This document shows positions 17,415-26,010 of a stretch of 64,000 nt of DNA, piece by piece; position 1 is the stretch's first letter, and each line of letters starts with the position of its first letter. This stretch comes from Mycolicibacterium psychrotolerans (GTDB lineage Bacteria; Actinomycetota; Actinomycetes; Mycobacteriales; Mycobacteriaceae), in NCBI RefSeq assembly GCF_010729305.1, contig NZ_AP022574.1, positions 3,038,001 through 3,102,000 on the forward strand, written 5' to 3'. The notes beneath the pieces were generated by a model. That model was not told where the DNA came from. It ran no database searches and worked only from the letters and a program-made list of their open reading frames with translations. The translations under genes and the position numbers were made by a program.

Positions 17415-18383
17415 TCACCGCCCCAGCTTTTTCCTGATCAGGTCGGTGAGGATGCGCGTGGGCGACACGGGACGGAATGCCCGTGCGGCGGCGGTGAGCG
17501 CGTCGCGTGCCTGTTGGGTCAGCTCGAGGTCCGCCGCGGCGACGTTGAACTCGAGCTGGGCGACGCTGGAGGCCCCTGGGATCGCGACGACGCCGGGCAG
17601 CGCGATCAGCCACGCCAGGGCCACCTGTGCCGGCTCGGCGCCGAGATCAGCGGCCACGTCGCGCAGGATCTGCAGCAGCGGCTCGATGCGGCGCAGGTTC
17701 TCGGGCGCGAACAGGGGATTGACCGCGCGCACGCCACCCGGCCGGTTGTGCTCGCCGTACTTGCCGCCCAGCAGCCCCTGGGCCAGCGGGCTGTAGGCGA
17801 TGACGATCCGGTTCTCTCGTTCAGCGAACGGAACCAGATCGTCCAGCGCGTCGGGATGGGCGAGGGAGAAGTGCACCTGATTGCTCACCACCGGCCGGCC
17901 CAGCGCGGCGTCGGCCTTGCGCCAGCGGGCCAGCGAATAATTCGACACCCCAACCGCGCCGATAAGCCCGCTGTCGAGCAGATCGCGCATGCCGGGCATG
18001 ATCACCGAATCCGGCACCACCGGGTTGGGCTGATGGATCTGGTAGAGCGGGATGCGGTCCAGCTGCAGCCGCTGTGCGCTGGCCCGGGCGCGTTGCTTGA
18101 TCACCGCGGGAAACGGCGCCACCGGGAACACCTTGCTGGCGACGGCCACCTCGGAGCGCTGATCGCCGAGTGCCTCGGCGAGAATGCGCTCGCTACGACC
18201 GAACCCGTAGACCTCGGCGGTGTCGAACAGCGTCACCCCGAGGGCGAGCGCCCGGGAGACGATGTCGCGGGCCGCGCCCGAGGCGTAGGTGTCGCCATAG
18301 CCCCATTCGCGCGAGCCGAACTGCCACGTCCCCAGGCCGATCCGGCTGACCCGGCCGACCCCTTCCACGTCGATGTATTTCAT
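17415..18383 (-). CDS. Aldo/keto reductase
   Basis: The 322-residue NADPH-dependent oxidoreductase has the full AKR catalytic tetrad: Asp54 and Tyr59 (FDTAEVYG), Lys84 (VASK) and His117 (QIHQPN). The SNYSL segment follows strand 6, and the NADP-binding IPGASS loop is present. The length and the QVHFSLA segment suit an AKR of the yeast/plant KAb or AKR11-13 type. The start ATG 18383 has TACCGT 6 nt upstream. The physiological carbonyl substrate is unknown. It is divergent from the M4 peptidase. Confidence 0.9.
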   Translation of the reverse strand: MKYIDVEGVGRVSRIGLGTWQFGSREWGYGDTYASGAARDIVSRALALGVTLFDTAEVYGFGRSERILAEALGDQRSEVAVASKVFPVAPFPAVIKQRARASAQRLQLDRIPLYQIHQPNPVVPDSVIMPGMRDLLDSGLIGAVGVSNYSLARWRKADAALGRPVVSNQVHFSLAHPDALDDLVPFAERENRIVIAYSPLAQGLLGGKYGEHNRPGGVRAVNPLFAPENLRRIEPLLQILRDVAADLGAEPAQVALAWLIALPGVVAIPGASSVAQLEFNVAAADLELTQQARDALTAAARAFRPVSPTRILTDLIRKKLGR

Positions 18384-18449
18384 GGCTCCACGGTAGGTGA
18401 GACCTGGTAAGTTCCCCGCTACAGCACACCTTCGCGGAGGGGGGTCACC

Positions 18450-21002
18450 GTGGCCCGGTGTGACCGACCGCAGAAGAGTTGGTCGACGTCGACGCTGTAC
18501 ACGGGCGTCGCGCTGATCGGGATCGGCATGGGCCTGGCCGCCGGACCGGGCGTGGCCGCCGCCGCTCCCACGGACTCCGCCGACAACGCGGCGACCGCCG
18601 ACACCGGCACCACACAGGCCGTCACCGACACCGAGCCGGCCCCCCGATCGGCTGTGGCCGACACCGGGCCCGCCGACACCGAAGACGTCACCGAAAACGT
18701 CACCGAAGACGTCACCGAAGACGTCACCGAGGCCGGGTCCCGGGCCACGTCGACGGCCGGCGGGCGTCACCGCCGTGCCGCCCGACACGTCGAGGCGCGG
18801 GCCGAGCGCGCCGACACATCCGCGGACCGATCTGCTGCCGACCGGTCGGCGGCGCCCGAGCCGGAACCCGCAGAACCGACGGTCGCCGCCCGTCCCGAAC
18901 CGCAGGCCGCACCCACGAGCGAGGCGGTCGCGGTCGACGAGCCGCCGGAGCGGCCGACGCTGCGCAGCGTGGTGAGCGCCCGACCCGTGACGGTGAAGAG
19001 CATCGCCACCGATGTGCTGACGTGGTCCGGACTGCGCCCGCTGGCCGACGGGCTGCCGATGCCCAGCGCCCCGGTGTCGGCCCTGGTGGAGTCGATGTGG
19101 CTGGCGGTGCGGCAGTCGCAGTACACGCTGCACAACCAGCGGCCGACCGCGGCGCCGACCACCTCCGGGCCCGCCCCCGACGGCACACTGCGCGGAAGCC
19201 TCAACGCCACCGACTACGACGACGCCTCCCTCACGTACACCGTCAGCTCGGCCGCGGCCTACGGCACGGTGAGCATCGACGCCGGCGGCGGCTTCGTCTA
19301 CACCCCGTTCGCTGGAAAAGCCGGTCGCGCAGACAGTTTCACCGTCACCGTCGACGACGTGGCGGGCAACCCCTTCCACGTCCACGGCCTGCTCGGTCTC
19401 CTCGGCGTGAACCGGCCGACGGAGGTCGTCATCGCCGTCCCCGCCGACGCTGCCGCCTTGGCCGCGGCCAACACGCCGCCCCGCAGCATCGACGGCCCGT
19501 TCACCGACCGGGTGGTCACCGATGCCGCCGCGGCGGCATCAGTGATGAATGACGTCGCCGCCACGCTCGGCGCCGCCGCCGGGTTCGCCGATCCCGCGGC
19601 CATCTCCACCGTCACCGCCGGGACCGGGGACACCGCCGAGACCTTCTACCGCTACACCGAAACCGTCGGCGGAATCCCCGTCCTCGGCAGCGACGTCATC
19701 CTGGTGACCGACGCACACGGCACGGTGACCGGACTGTTCAACAACTACCGGGGTCTGTCGGCGGCCTTCGACGTGACCCCCGACGCCCGGGTGGACGGCA
19801 ACGCCGAGATCGCGGCGATCGCCCGCCCGCGAGCCACGTTCACCAAGGAACTGGTCGTCTACGCCCCCGACGACCAGACGGCTCCGAGCCTGGCGTGGCG
19901 TGTGGTCGGCGCGGCGCCGCGCGCCCTGTTCTACCGGCCGGGCACCACCTCGCTGGTCGGCGCCGAGGGGGCATGGACCGGCACGGTGATCGTCAGCGTC
20001 GCCAACGCGGTGCCGCTCACGGCCGTGAGCGCCGGCAAGGACTGGCTCGGTGCGACGCGGGTCATCACCATCGACGTTCGCAAGACCCCCTGGTTCACCA
20101 CCTATCGACTGGTCGACGCCGGCCGCGACATCACCACGTACAAGACGTCGTATCCGTTCTTCGGTCTCGGCGGCGGCGTGCTGCCCGGGACCGTGGTCAA
20201 GCGCGGATGGCTGGGCTGGAACACCGGCGGGGTGTCCGCGCACGCCAACACCGCGCTGGTCTACGACTACTACCGAGATGTGTTGGGCCGCAGGTCTTTC
20301 GATGGAAACGGGGCGCCCGTCGAGGTCAGCATCCTGTACAACCCACAGAAGTCGGCCGGCGGTTATGCCAACGCGTTCTGGGATCCCGGCCTCGAGCAGC
20401 TCGCCTTCGGCGACAGCGGGCACCTCGAGGCCGCGGTCGATGTCATCGGCCACGAGTTCACCCACGCCGTGACCAGCTTCGTCGTGGGCGGACCTGCAGG
20501 TGGTTCGGTGCTCGACTACGGCGAGCCCGGCGCCCTCAACGAGGCGATGGCCGACATCATGGGCGTGCTGATCGAGAACAAGTCCGGACCGGACCGCTGG
20601 CTGCTGGGGGAGGACTCCCAACTCGGGGCGGTCCGAAACCTCGCCGACCCCACCTCGATCAGCACGTCGATGGGTCCCTACCGCGACACCTACGCGAGCC
20701 GCTACAAAGGGTTGGGCGACGACGCCGGCGAGCACGTCAACAGCACGATCTTCAGCCATGCCGCATACCTGATGATGACCGACCCGGCGACGGCCGGCAT
20801 CTCGAACGACATGTGGGCCAAGGTTTTCTACCACGCGCTGTACCGGCTCAGCACCGATTCGGTGTTCACCGACGGGCGGGCGGCGGTACTCAGCGCGGCA
20901 CGTGCCCTCGGCCTGACCGCCGCGCAGCAGAGCGCGATCGGCGAGGCCTTCGACACCGTCGGAATTCCCAACGGCGCAACGTCATCGGTGGTCGCGGCCT
21001 GA
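18450..21002 (+). CDS. Secreted M4 (thermolysin-like) metallopeptidase with Ig/cadherin-like insert
   Basis: The 850-residue protein has a signal peptide (1-39), a long acidic low-complexity region (40-170) including ENVTEDVTEDVTE, a VCBS/cadherin-like domain (about 240-330; GTLRGSLNATDYDDASLTY), an FTP-type propeptide (about 395-445), and an M4 catalytic domain (about 530-845). Zinc ligands His668 and His672 and catalytic Glu669 are in HEFTH; the third ligand Glu698 is in GALNEAMAD. The N-terminal layout of signal, acidic linker and Ig-like repeat is typical of mycobacterial surface proteins. RBS GGAGGGGGG precedes the GTG start. Its 3' end overlaps the convergent hydrolase by 21 bases. Confidence 0.9.
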   Translation: MARCDRPQKSWSTSTLYTGVALIGIGMGLAAGPGVAAAAPTDSADNAATADTGTTQAVTDTEPAPRSAVADTGPADTEDVTENVTEDVTEDVTEAGSRATSTAGGRHRRAARHVEARAERADTSADRSAADRSAAPEPEPAEPTVAARPEPQAAPTSEAVAVDEPPERPTLRSVVSARPVTVKSIATDVLTWSGLRPLADGLPMPSAPVSALVESMWLAVRQSQYTLHNQRPTAAPTTSGPAPDGTLRGSLNATDYDDASLTYTVSSAAAYGTVSIDAGGGFVYTPFAGKAGRADSFTVTVDDVAGNPFHVHGLLGLLGVNRPTEVVIAVPADAAALAAANTPPRSIDGPFTDRVVTDAAAAASVMNDVAATLGAAAGFADPAAISTVTAGTGDTAETFYRYTETVGGIPVLGSDVILVTDAHGTVTGLFNNYRGLSAAFDVTPDARVDGNAEIAAIARPRATFTKELVVYAPDDQTAPSLAWRVVGAAPRALFYRPGTTSLVGAEGAWTGTVIVSVANAVPLTAVSAGKDWLGATRVITIDVRKTPWFTTYRLVDAGRDITTYKTSYPFFGLGGGVLPGTVVKRGWLGWNTGGVSAHANTALVYDYYRDVLGRRSFDGNGAPVEVSILYNPQKSAGGYANAFWDPGLEQLAFGDSGHLEAAVDVIGHEFTHAVTSFVVGGPAGGSVLDYGEPGALNEAMADIMGVLIENKSGPDRWLLGEDSQLGAVRNLADPTSISTSMGPYRDTYASRYKGLGDDAGEHVNSTIFSHAAYLMMTDPATAGISNDMWAKVFYHALYRLSTDSVFTDGRAAVLSAARALGLTAAQQSAIGEAFDTVGIPNGATSSVVAA
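18681..18728 (+). repeat. Four tandem 12-bp repeats in M4 peptidase gene
   Basis: The unit GAAGACGTCACC occurs four times end to end (second copy GAAAACGTCACC) and encodes EDVT/ENVT units. Being in-frame (12 bp), copy-number change would alter linker length without a frameshift. Confidence 0.85.
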
Positions 21003-21980
21003 CTGATCCACCAGCACTGCCCCGTCGGGTCGGTCACCGATCGTCTGCAGCTCGACCGGGTCATCGGCCATTGTCAACCGGATGATCTGCGCGAGCTCGA
21101 CCGGTGCGTCGCACTGCAAATAGTGGTCGGCGCCCGGCACCACCCAGTAGCGGTTGCGGCCCGGCTTGGACCGCAGGTAGGTCTGCCAGACGTGGTTGGC
21201 GACCCGCAGCGGCGCGACGCTGTCATGGAGCCCCCAGATCAGCGTGGTGTCGAGGTCGATACCCGACAGCCGCTGCAGCCACCCGGTCTCGTCGGCGGCC
21301 CGTTCGTGCAGATAGCGGACGGTGTCCGGCAGCACCGCGATTCCGTCGTTGTGGGCGAAACAGCCAGCCAGCGCAGCGATCTCGGGATCCTGGAGATCGC
21401 GGCGCGGAAGGAACGTGGTCGCGCCGAGGCCAGCCGCCAGCAGCTCCGGGGTGGTCGCCGCCGCCGTGGCGCGGCCGGTCGCGTCATCGAGCAGCGCCAC
21501 CTGGAACGCGGTCAGATTGGCCAGCGGGAGATAGATGTTGGCGTTGGTCAGGAACAGTTCTCGCGGGAGCGCGGCGGCGTCGAGGTCGGCGAGCATGGCG
21601 AGCGCGATCATGCCGACGCTGCTGCCCCGGTCGTGGGTGATCATCCGGTACTCGTCGAGGTGCCACACCTCGGTGATCGCGTGCACGAGCAGCCGCGCGT
21701 CGTCGTACAGCGAATAGACGTACGGCGCCTGCGGCTTGTCCGACAGCCCGTACCCCGGGAAGTCCAGGGTGAAGATCTCGACGTCGGCAGCCAGTTCACC
21801 CGCCAGGGCGCGGAAGTCGATGCTCGCCGTGGGGAACCCGTGCACGCACACCAGCGGCGGCGCGCCCGGTGTCCCGCAGCGGCGGGCGAACACGCCGACC
21901 GGTCGTCCGCCGTTGGCGGGCGTGGTCGAGGCCCAGGTGAAAGTCGCTCCCGCTCGTTGCCATTCGTCGAAGACATCCAC
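20982..21980 (-). CDS. Alpha/beta hydrolase with Asp nucleophile (epoxide hydrolase/dehalogenase-like)
   Basis: The 332-residue protein has the oxyanion segment HGFP (residues 48-51), nucleophile elbow THDRGSSVG with Asp117 rather than Ser, an acid in LWGLHDSVAP and the catalytic His in GADHYLQ. An Asp nucleophile places it with haloalkane dehalogenases, epoxide hydrolases and fluoroacetate dehalogenases. GTG 21980 lies 7 nt after TAGCTT, a leaderless geometry. Substrate unknown. It is divergent from azlC. Confidence 0.85.
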   Translation of the reverse strand: MDVFDEWQRAGATFTWASTTPANGGRPVGVFARRCGTPGAPPLVCVHGFPTASIDFRALAGELAADVEIFTLDFPGYGLSDKPQAPYVYSLYDDARLLVHAITEVWHLDEYRMITHDRGSSVGMIALAMLADLDAAALPRELFLTNANIYLPLANLTAFQVALLDDATGRATAAATTPELLAAGLGATTFLPRRDLQDPEIAALAGCFAHNDGIAVLPDTVRYLHERAADETGWLQRLSGIDLDTTLIWGLHDSVAPLRVANHVWQTYLRSKPGRNRYWVVPGADHYLQCDAPVELAQIIRLTMADDPVELQTIGDRPDGAVLVDQSGRDHR

Positions 21981-22028
21981 GCGTGAAAAGCTAGCGTGTC
22001 GGTGGCGGATCGGAGGGGGTGTTCAACG

Positions 22029-22682
22029 ATGCGGCGCGTGCTCGCCCTTGTCGCCCCGCTCGGGCTCGCCTTCATCCCCCTCGGCATGGCCCTGGGTTTC
22101 CTGGTGGTGCACGCCGGGCTGTCGTGGTGGTGGGCGCCGGTGTTCGCCGGGGTGATCTACGCCGGCTCACTGGAGTTCCTGATGGTGGCGCTGGCGGCGG
22201 GTGCCGCTCCGGTGGCGGCCGTCGCGCTGACCTCGCTGGTGGTCAATTCGCGGCACATCTTCTACGCGCTGTCCTTCCCGCTGCACCGCGTCACCGGTCT
22301 GCCGGCGAAGCTCTACAGCACGTACACGCTGTCCGACGAGGCGTACGCCGTCGCCGTCAGCCCCGACGCGCAGGGCTGGACGACCCGCCCGATTTTGTTC
22401 ATGCAGGTGATGTTTCACCTGCTGTGGGTGACCGGTGCGGGGCTGGGCGGACTGGTGGGGGAGGCGCTTCCGATCGACCGGCTCGTCGGCCTGGACTTCG
22501 CGCTGACCGCGCTGTTCATCGTGCTGGGCATCGAGGCGTACCGGCAGCGGCCGGACCGGCTCACCGCCGCGATCGCCGTGGCCTGCGCGGCCGGCGCGTG
22601 GCTGGTGGTTCCCGGCCAGATGCTGGTGTGTGCGTTCGCCGCGTTCACCGCCATGCTGCTGCTGCGGCGACGGTATGCCTGA
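22029..22682 (+). CDS. azlC: AzlC-family branched-chain amino acid exporter, large subunit
   Basis: The 217-residue membrane protein has the AzlC pattern: PLGMALGFLVVHAGLSWWWAPVFAG, YAGSLEFL, VNSRHIFYALSFP and TYTLSDEAYAV. It forms the pore component of the AzlCD exporter for branched-chain amino acids and toxic analogues. ATG 22029 is preceded by GGAGGGGG. Its stop overlaps azlD, so the two are translationally coupled. Confidence 0.92.
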   Translation: MRRVLALVAPLGLAFIPLGMALGFLVVHAGLSWWWAPVFAGVIYAGSLEFLMVALAAGAAPVAAVALTSLVVNSRHIFYALSFPLHRVTGLPAKLYSTYTLSDEAYAVAVSPDAQGWTTRPILFMQVMFHLLWVTGAGLGGLVGEALPIDRLVGLDFALTALFIVLGIEAYRQRPDRLTAAIAVACAAGAWLVVPGQMLVCAFAAFTAMLLLRRRYA

Positions 22683-23004
22683 CACCGGCTACATCGCACT
22701 GCTGGTCATGACCAGCGCGGCGGTGACCTGGGCGCTTCGCGCGCTGCCGTTCGCGGCGCTGGCGCCCATGCGGGACAGCGCCGTCGTGCGCTACCTCAGC
22801 GTGCACATGCCCGTCGGCGTGATGGTGATGCTGGCGATCTACTCGCTGAAGACCGCCGTGGGGGACACCGCGCTGCAGCTGCTGTGGCTGGCCTGCGCGG
22901 TCGCGGTGACGGCGGGCCTGCAGCTCTGGCGCGGGCGGGCGCTGCTGAGCATCCTCGCCGGGACCACGTGCTACGTGACGTTGATGACCGCGTGGGGCGG
23001 CTGA
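22675..23004 (+). CDS. azlD: AzlD-family branched-chain amino acid exporter, small subunit
   Basis: The 109-residue protein with about four TM helices matches AzlD (VTWALRALPF near the start, then two further hydrophobic pairs). ATG 22675 lies inside the last codons of azlC (8-base overlap). It is the obligate partner of AzlC. It ends 1 base before the convergent TetR gene. Confidence 0.9.
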   Translation: MPDTGYIALLVMTSAAVTWALRALPFAALAPMRDSAVVRYLSVHMPVGVMVMLAIYSLKTAVGDTALQLLWLACAVAVTAGLQLWRGRALLSILAGTTCYVTLMTAWGG

Positions 23005-23005
23005 C

Positions 23006-23629
23006 TCAGTCGGCGCCCTGTAGGTAGGCCACCAGCGCATTGGTCAGGCCGCGGCGTGCGACATCCAGATCGGCGTACGAGCCGAGTTGGCGTTCGGAGA
23101 CCAGCCCGCGCATCGCCCCGGGGATCAGTGTGCCGACCTCGCGGACGCGTTCGGGGTCGACGTCCAGGCCCGCGAACGCGTCGTGACAGATCGCCAGCCA
23201 CGACTGCCCCCATGAATACAGTTCGGCCGCGGTCCGCGGATACAGCCGCTCCAACTCCGCGTGATCGCGGGGGAGGGCGGCGCGCAGGTTCTCGATCGCA
23301 CGTGAATCCCGTTCTGCCAGGCCGTCGTACAGCGTGTCGATGATCGTCGCGACACGGTCCCGCAACGGCGCGTCGGTATCGGCGGGCGCGAACACATCCG
23401 CCCGGCGCTCGGCGGTGCGGTGCAGCACTGCGGCCCAGAACCCGTCGGCGTCGCCGAACTGGTACTGCACCGCGCCCCACGTCGCGCCGATGTCCTTGGC
23501 GATGCGGTTGGCCGACACGGACCCCGGATCGCCGGAGGCCAGCGACCGCAGGGCAGCTTCGAGCATGTTCTCGCGCGTGGCCTGACCGCGCCGGTTGGGT
23601 CGTCGCGCGGAGGCCGCTACGTCGGTCAT
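23006..23629 (-). CDS. TetR-family regulator
   Basis: The 207-residue protein has an N-terminal HTH (about residues 15-65; RIAKDIGATWGAVQYQFGD) and a helical ligand domain. The divergent Rieske gene starts 46 bases away, so control of that operon is the natural reading. ATG 23629 has TACCCT 6 nt upstream, predicting a leaderless mRNA. The HTH ends in AVQYQFGD rather than the common IYYHFGS form. Confidence 0.88.
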   Translation of the reverse strand: MTDVAASARRPNRRGQATRENMLEAALRSLASGDPGSVSANRIAKDIGATWGAVQYQFGDADGFWAAVLHRTAERRADVFAPADTDAPLRDRVATIIDTLYDGLAERDSRAIENLRAALPRDHAELERLYPRTAAELYSWGQSWLAICHDAFAGLDVDPERVREVGTLIPGAMRGLVSERQLGSYADLDVARRGLTNALVAYLQGAD

Positions 23630-23675
23630 GATCCGAGGGTACCGAAAGTTTCATTGAGTGTTCTATGATCCGCTT
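23630..23675. promoter_or_regulatory. Divergent TetR/Rieske promoter region
   Basis: In 46 bases there is TATGAT (23664-23669) 6 nt before the Rieske ATG and, on the other strand, TACCCT 6 nt before the TetR ATG. GAAAGTTTC (23644-23652), an interrupted palindrome, lies between and is a candidate operator core. Either promoter would be blocked by a protein bound here. Confidence 0.55.
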
Positions 23676-24710
23676 ATGGCCCCACCGCCCCTGTCGATGA
23701 AACCGACCGGTTGGTTCCAGGTCGCATGGTCGGACGAGATCGGTGTCGGCGCCGTCCACACGATGAAGTACTTCGGCCGGGAGATGGTGGCCTGGCGTGC
23801 CGAGTCGGGGCGGCTCACCGTGATGGACGCTTATTGCGAACACCTGGGCGCCCACCTCGGTTTCGGGGGGACGGTGCACGGCGAGGTGCTGCAGTGCCCA
23901 TTCCACGGGTGGCAGTGGAATCAGCAGGGTCGCAACGTCTGTATCCCCTACGAGGACCGGCCCAACCGTGGCCGGCGCATCACCACCTATCCGGTGGTCG
24001 AACGCAACGAGTCGGTCTACCTCTGGCATGACGTCGAAGGCCGCGAGCCGTCCTTCGACGCCCCGGACGTGTTCGCCGGCTTCGACGATGGAAGCAGCGC
24101 CGTCGACTACTACCCGCAGCAGCGGCTGTTCGAGCCGGGCCTGGAGATGCACCCGCAATATGTGCTCGAGAACGGCGTCGACGTCGAGCATTTCCGGTAC
24201 GTCCACGACACCCCGATCAGCCCGGTCTTCACCCGGCACGACTTCGACGCCCCGGTGGCGTTCGTCGACTTCACGATCACGTTCACCGGTGACGACGGCC
24301 AGCGCATCGAGGACGTCACCAGTGGTGTCGAGGCCATCAATGGCGGACTCGGCATCGCGGTCACCAAGAGCTGGGGGATGATCGACAACCGCACGATCTC
24401 GGCGATCACGCCGGTCGACGACACCACCTCCGATGTGCGGTTCATGGTCTACATCGGCCGTACGCGCGGCGAGTCCGCCGCTAGTGATCCGGAGCGGGCC
24501 CGGGCCCGGGCCGACGAGTTCGGCGCCGAGGTCATCCGGCAGTTCCGCCAGGACATCTACATCTGGTCGCACCAGCGCTACTCCGATCCGCCGGCGCTCG
24601 CAGGCTCGGAGCTGGCCGGCTTCACCGCAATCCGCCAGTGGGCCAAGCAGTTCTATCCCGACGGCAAGGGCGGCAGCGCCGCCGAGCTGATGCAGAAAGG
24701 CATTCGATGA
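23676..24710 (+). CDS. Rieske non-heme iron oxygenase (KshA/ring-hydroxylating type)
   Basis: The 344-residue oxygenase has a Rieske cluster C-x-H...C-x-x-H at Cys54, His56, Cys74 and His77 (CPFHGW). The mononuclear iron site is DVEHFRYVHDTP (Asp169, His172, His177). Length and motif layout resemble 3-ketosteroid 9-alpha-hydroxylase oxygenase (KshA) and related terpenoid or steroid hydroxylases. No reductase is adjacent, so a shared ferredoxin reductase is needed. The start ATG overlaps no gene. Its stop overlaps the next gene (ATGA). Substrate unproven. Confidence 0.88.
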   Translation: MAPPPLSMKPTGWFQVAWSDEIGVGAVHTMKYFGREMVAWRAESGRLTVMDAYCEHLGAHLGFGGTVHGEVLQCPFHGWQWNQQGRNVCIPYEDRPNRGRRITTYPVVERNESVYLWHDVEGREPSFDAPDVFAGFDDGSSAVDYYPQQRLFEPGLEMHPQYVLENGVDVEHFRYVHDTPISPVFTRHDFDAPVAFVDFTITFTGDDGQRIEDVTSGVEAINGGLGIAVTKSWGMIDNRTISAITPVDDTTSDVRFMVYIGRTRGESAASDPERARARADEFGAEVIRQFRQDIYIWSHQRYSDPPALAGSELAGFTAIRQWAKQFYPDGKGGSAAELMQKGIR

Positions 24711-25780
24711 CGTTAAGGGTGTTCCAGGTGGCGACGGGCAACGTCGGCTCGGAGATGATCAAGAGAATCGCAACCCAGCCCGATCTCGAACTGGTGGGAG
24801 TGCACTGCTACTCCCCGGAGAAGATCGGCCGCGACACCGGCGAACTCGTAGGGCTGGCGCCCAACGGGGTGATCGCCACCGGCACCGTCGAGGAGATCAT
24901 CGCCGCCCAGCCCGACGTGCTGACCTTCCACGGTGTGTTCCCCGACGAGGACCTCTACGTGCAGGTGCTCGAGGCGGGCATCAACGTCGTCACGACAGCC
25001 GACTGGATCACCGGCTGGCACCGTGACCGCAACCACCCGCACCACTCGGGCAAGCCGGTCACCCGATTACTCCAAGAGGCTTGCGAGAAGGGTGGTTCCA
25101 CGTTCTACGGCACCGGGATGAATCCGGGCGTCAACCAGATCCTCGGGGTGGTGTGCTCGGCCGATGTCGCCGACATCGAGAACGTCACCACCATCGAGTC
25201 GGTGGACGTGTCATGCCATCACTCCCGCGACACCTGGATCGAGGTGGGATACGGCCAGCCCGTCGACGATCCGTCGATTCCGGGCAAGCTGGAGAAGTAC
25301 ACCCGGGTGTTCGCCGACAGCGTGCTGATGATGGCCGACTGCTTCGGCCTGACACTCGACGACGTCGCCTTCAGCTACGAGCTCGGCGCGTGCACCAAGG
25401 ACGTCGACCTGGGCTGGTATCAGCTGCCGAAGGGTTCACTGGGCGGCAACTACATCAAGTATCAGGGCATGGTCGACGGGGTACCGCGGGTCGAGACGCA
25501 CCTCGAATGGCAGATGACGCCGCACACCGACCCGTCATGGGACATCAAGGGCTGCTACATCACTCAGATCAAGGGCGACCCGAACATCTACAACAAGCAC
25601 ATGATCTTCCCGAAGCCCGGCGTCGACCTGTCCGACCCGGCGAGCTTCGCCTCGATTGGGATGACCGTGACGGGCATGCCGGCGCTCAACGCCATCGCCG
25701 CCGTTGTCGCGGCCCAGCCGGGAATCCTCACCAGTGCCGACCTGCCGCTGCGCGGATTCGCCGGGCGCTTTCGGCTCTGA
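24707..25780 (+). CDS. DapB-like NAD(P)-dependent dehydrogenase
   Basis: The 357-residue protein begins in the ATGA overlap with the Rieske gene. The N-terminal Rossmann segment FQVATGNVGSEMIKRI matches dihydrodipicolinate-reductase-like dehydrogenases, a family used for 2,4-diaminopentanoate and related substrates and common next to mycobacterial catabolic genes. The middle motif FYGTGMNPGVNQI is characteristic. Operon with a Rieske oxygenase suggests oxidation or reduction of the hydroxylated product. A distant paralogue lies at 37580. Confidence 0.78.
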   Translation: MTLRVFQVATGNVGSEMIKRIATQPDLELVGVHCYSPEKIGRDTGELVGLAPNGVIATGTVEEIIAAQPDVLTFHGVFPDEDLYVQVLEAGINVVTTADWITGWHRDRNHPHHSGKPVTRLLQEACEKGGSTFYGTGMNPGVNQILGVVCSADVADIENVTTIESVDVSCHHSRDTWIEVGYGQPVDDPSIPGKLEKYTRVFADSVLMMADCFGLTLDDVAFSYELGACTKDVDLGWYQLPKGSLGGNYIKYQGMVDGVPRVETHLEWQMTPHTDPSWDIKGCYITQIKGDPNIYNKHMIFPKPGVDLSDPASFASIGMTVTGMPALNAIAAVVAAQPGILTSADLPLRGFAGRFRL

Positions 25781-25845
25781 CCGATGTCGACGTTCCGCCA
25801 GAAGGCAATCCAAGCACTGGCACCGCGGGTACTTGCGGATGCTGT

Positions 25846-25868
25846 CGGTCCGGATCGAATACGGACCG
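25846..25868. terminator. Possible hairpin after Rieske operon
   Basis: CGGTCCG (25846-25852) pairs perfectly with CGGACCG (25862-25868) over a 9-nt loop, 66 bases after the dehydrogenase stop. It may terminate the operon; there is no U-tract. Confidence 0.35.
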
Positions 25869-25994
25869 GCGATGCAGCGCTATCGTGGCGGAGATGCTGG
25901 GGCGGCGGATGATTCAGTCCGGTGACGGGACTCTGGCGAGCCTAGCGGCCTTCGAGGAATCTCTGCACTGATCTGTCGTACCCCCGTGGCATGA

Positions 25995-26010
25995 TCGAAA
26001 GTATGTTCGA
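25995..26010. promoter_or_regulatory. Mycobacterial SOS (LexA) box at 13E12-type gene
   Basis: TCGAAAGTATGTTCGA matches the mycobacterial SOS box TCGAAC-N4-GTTCGA with one mismatch (A for C at the sixth base). It covers the translation start at 26003, so LexA binding would occlude the promoter and the start of a leaderless mRNA. Confidence 0.75.
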
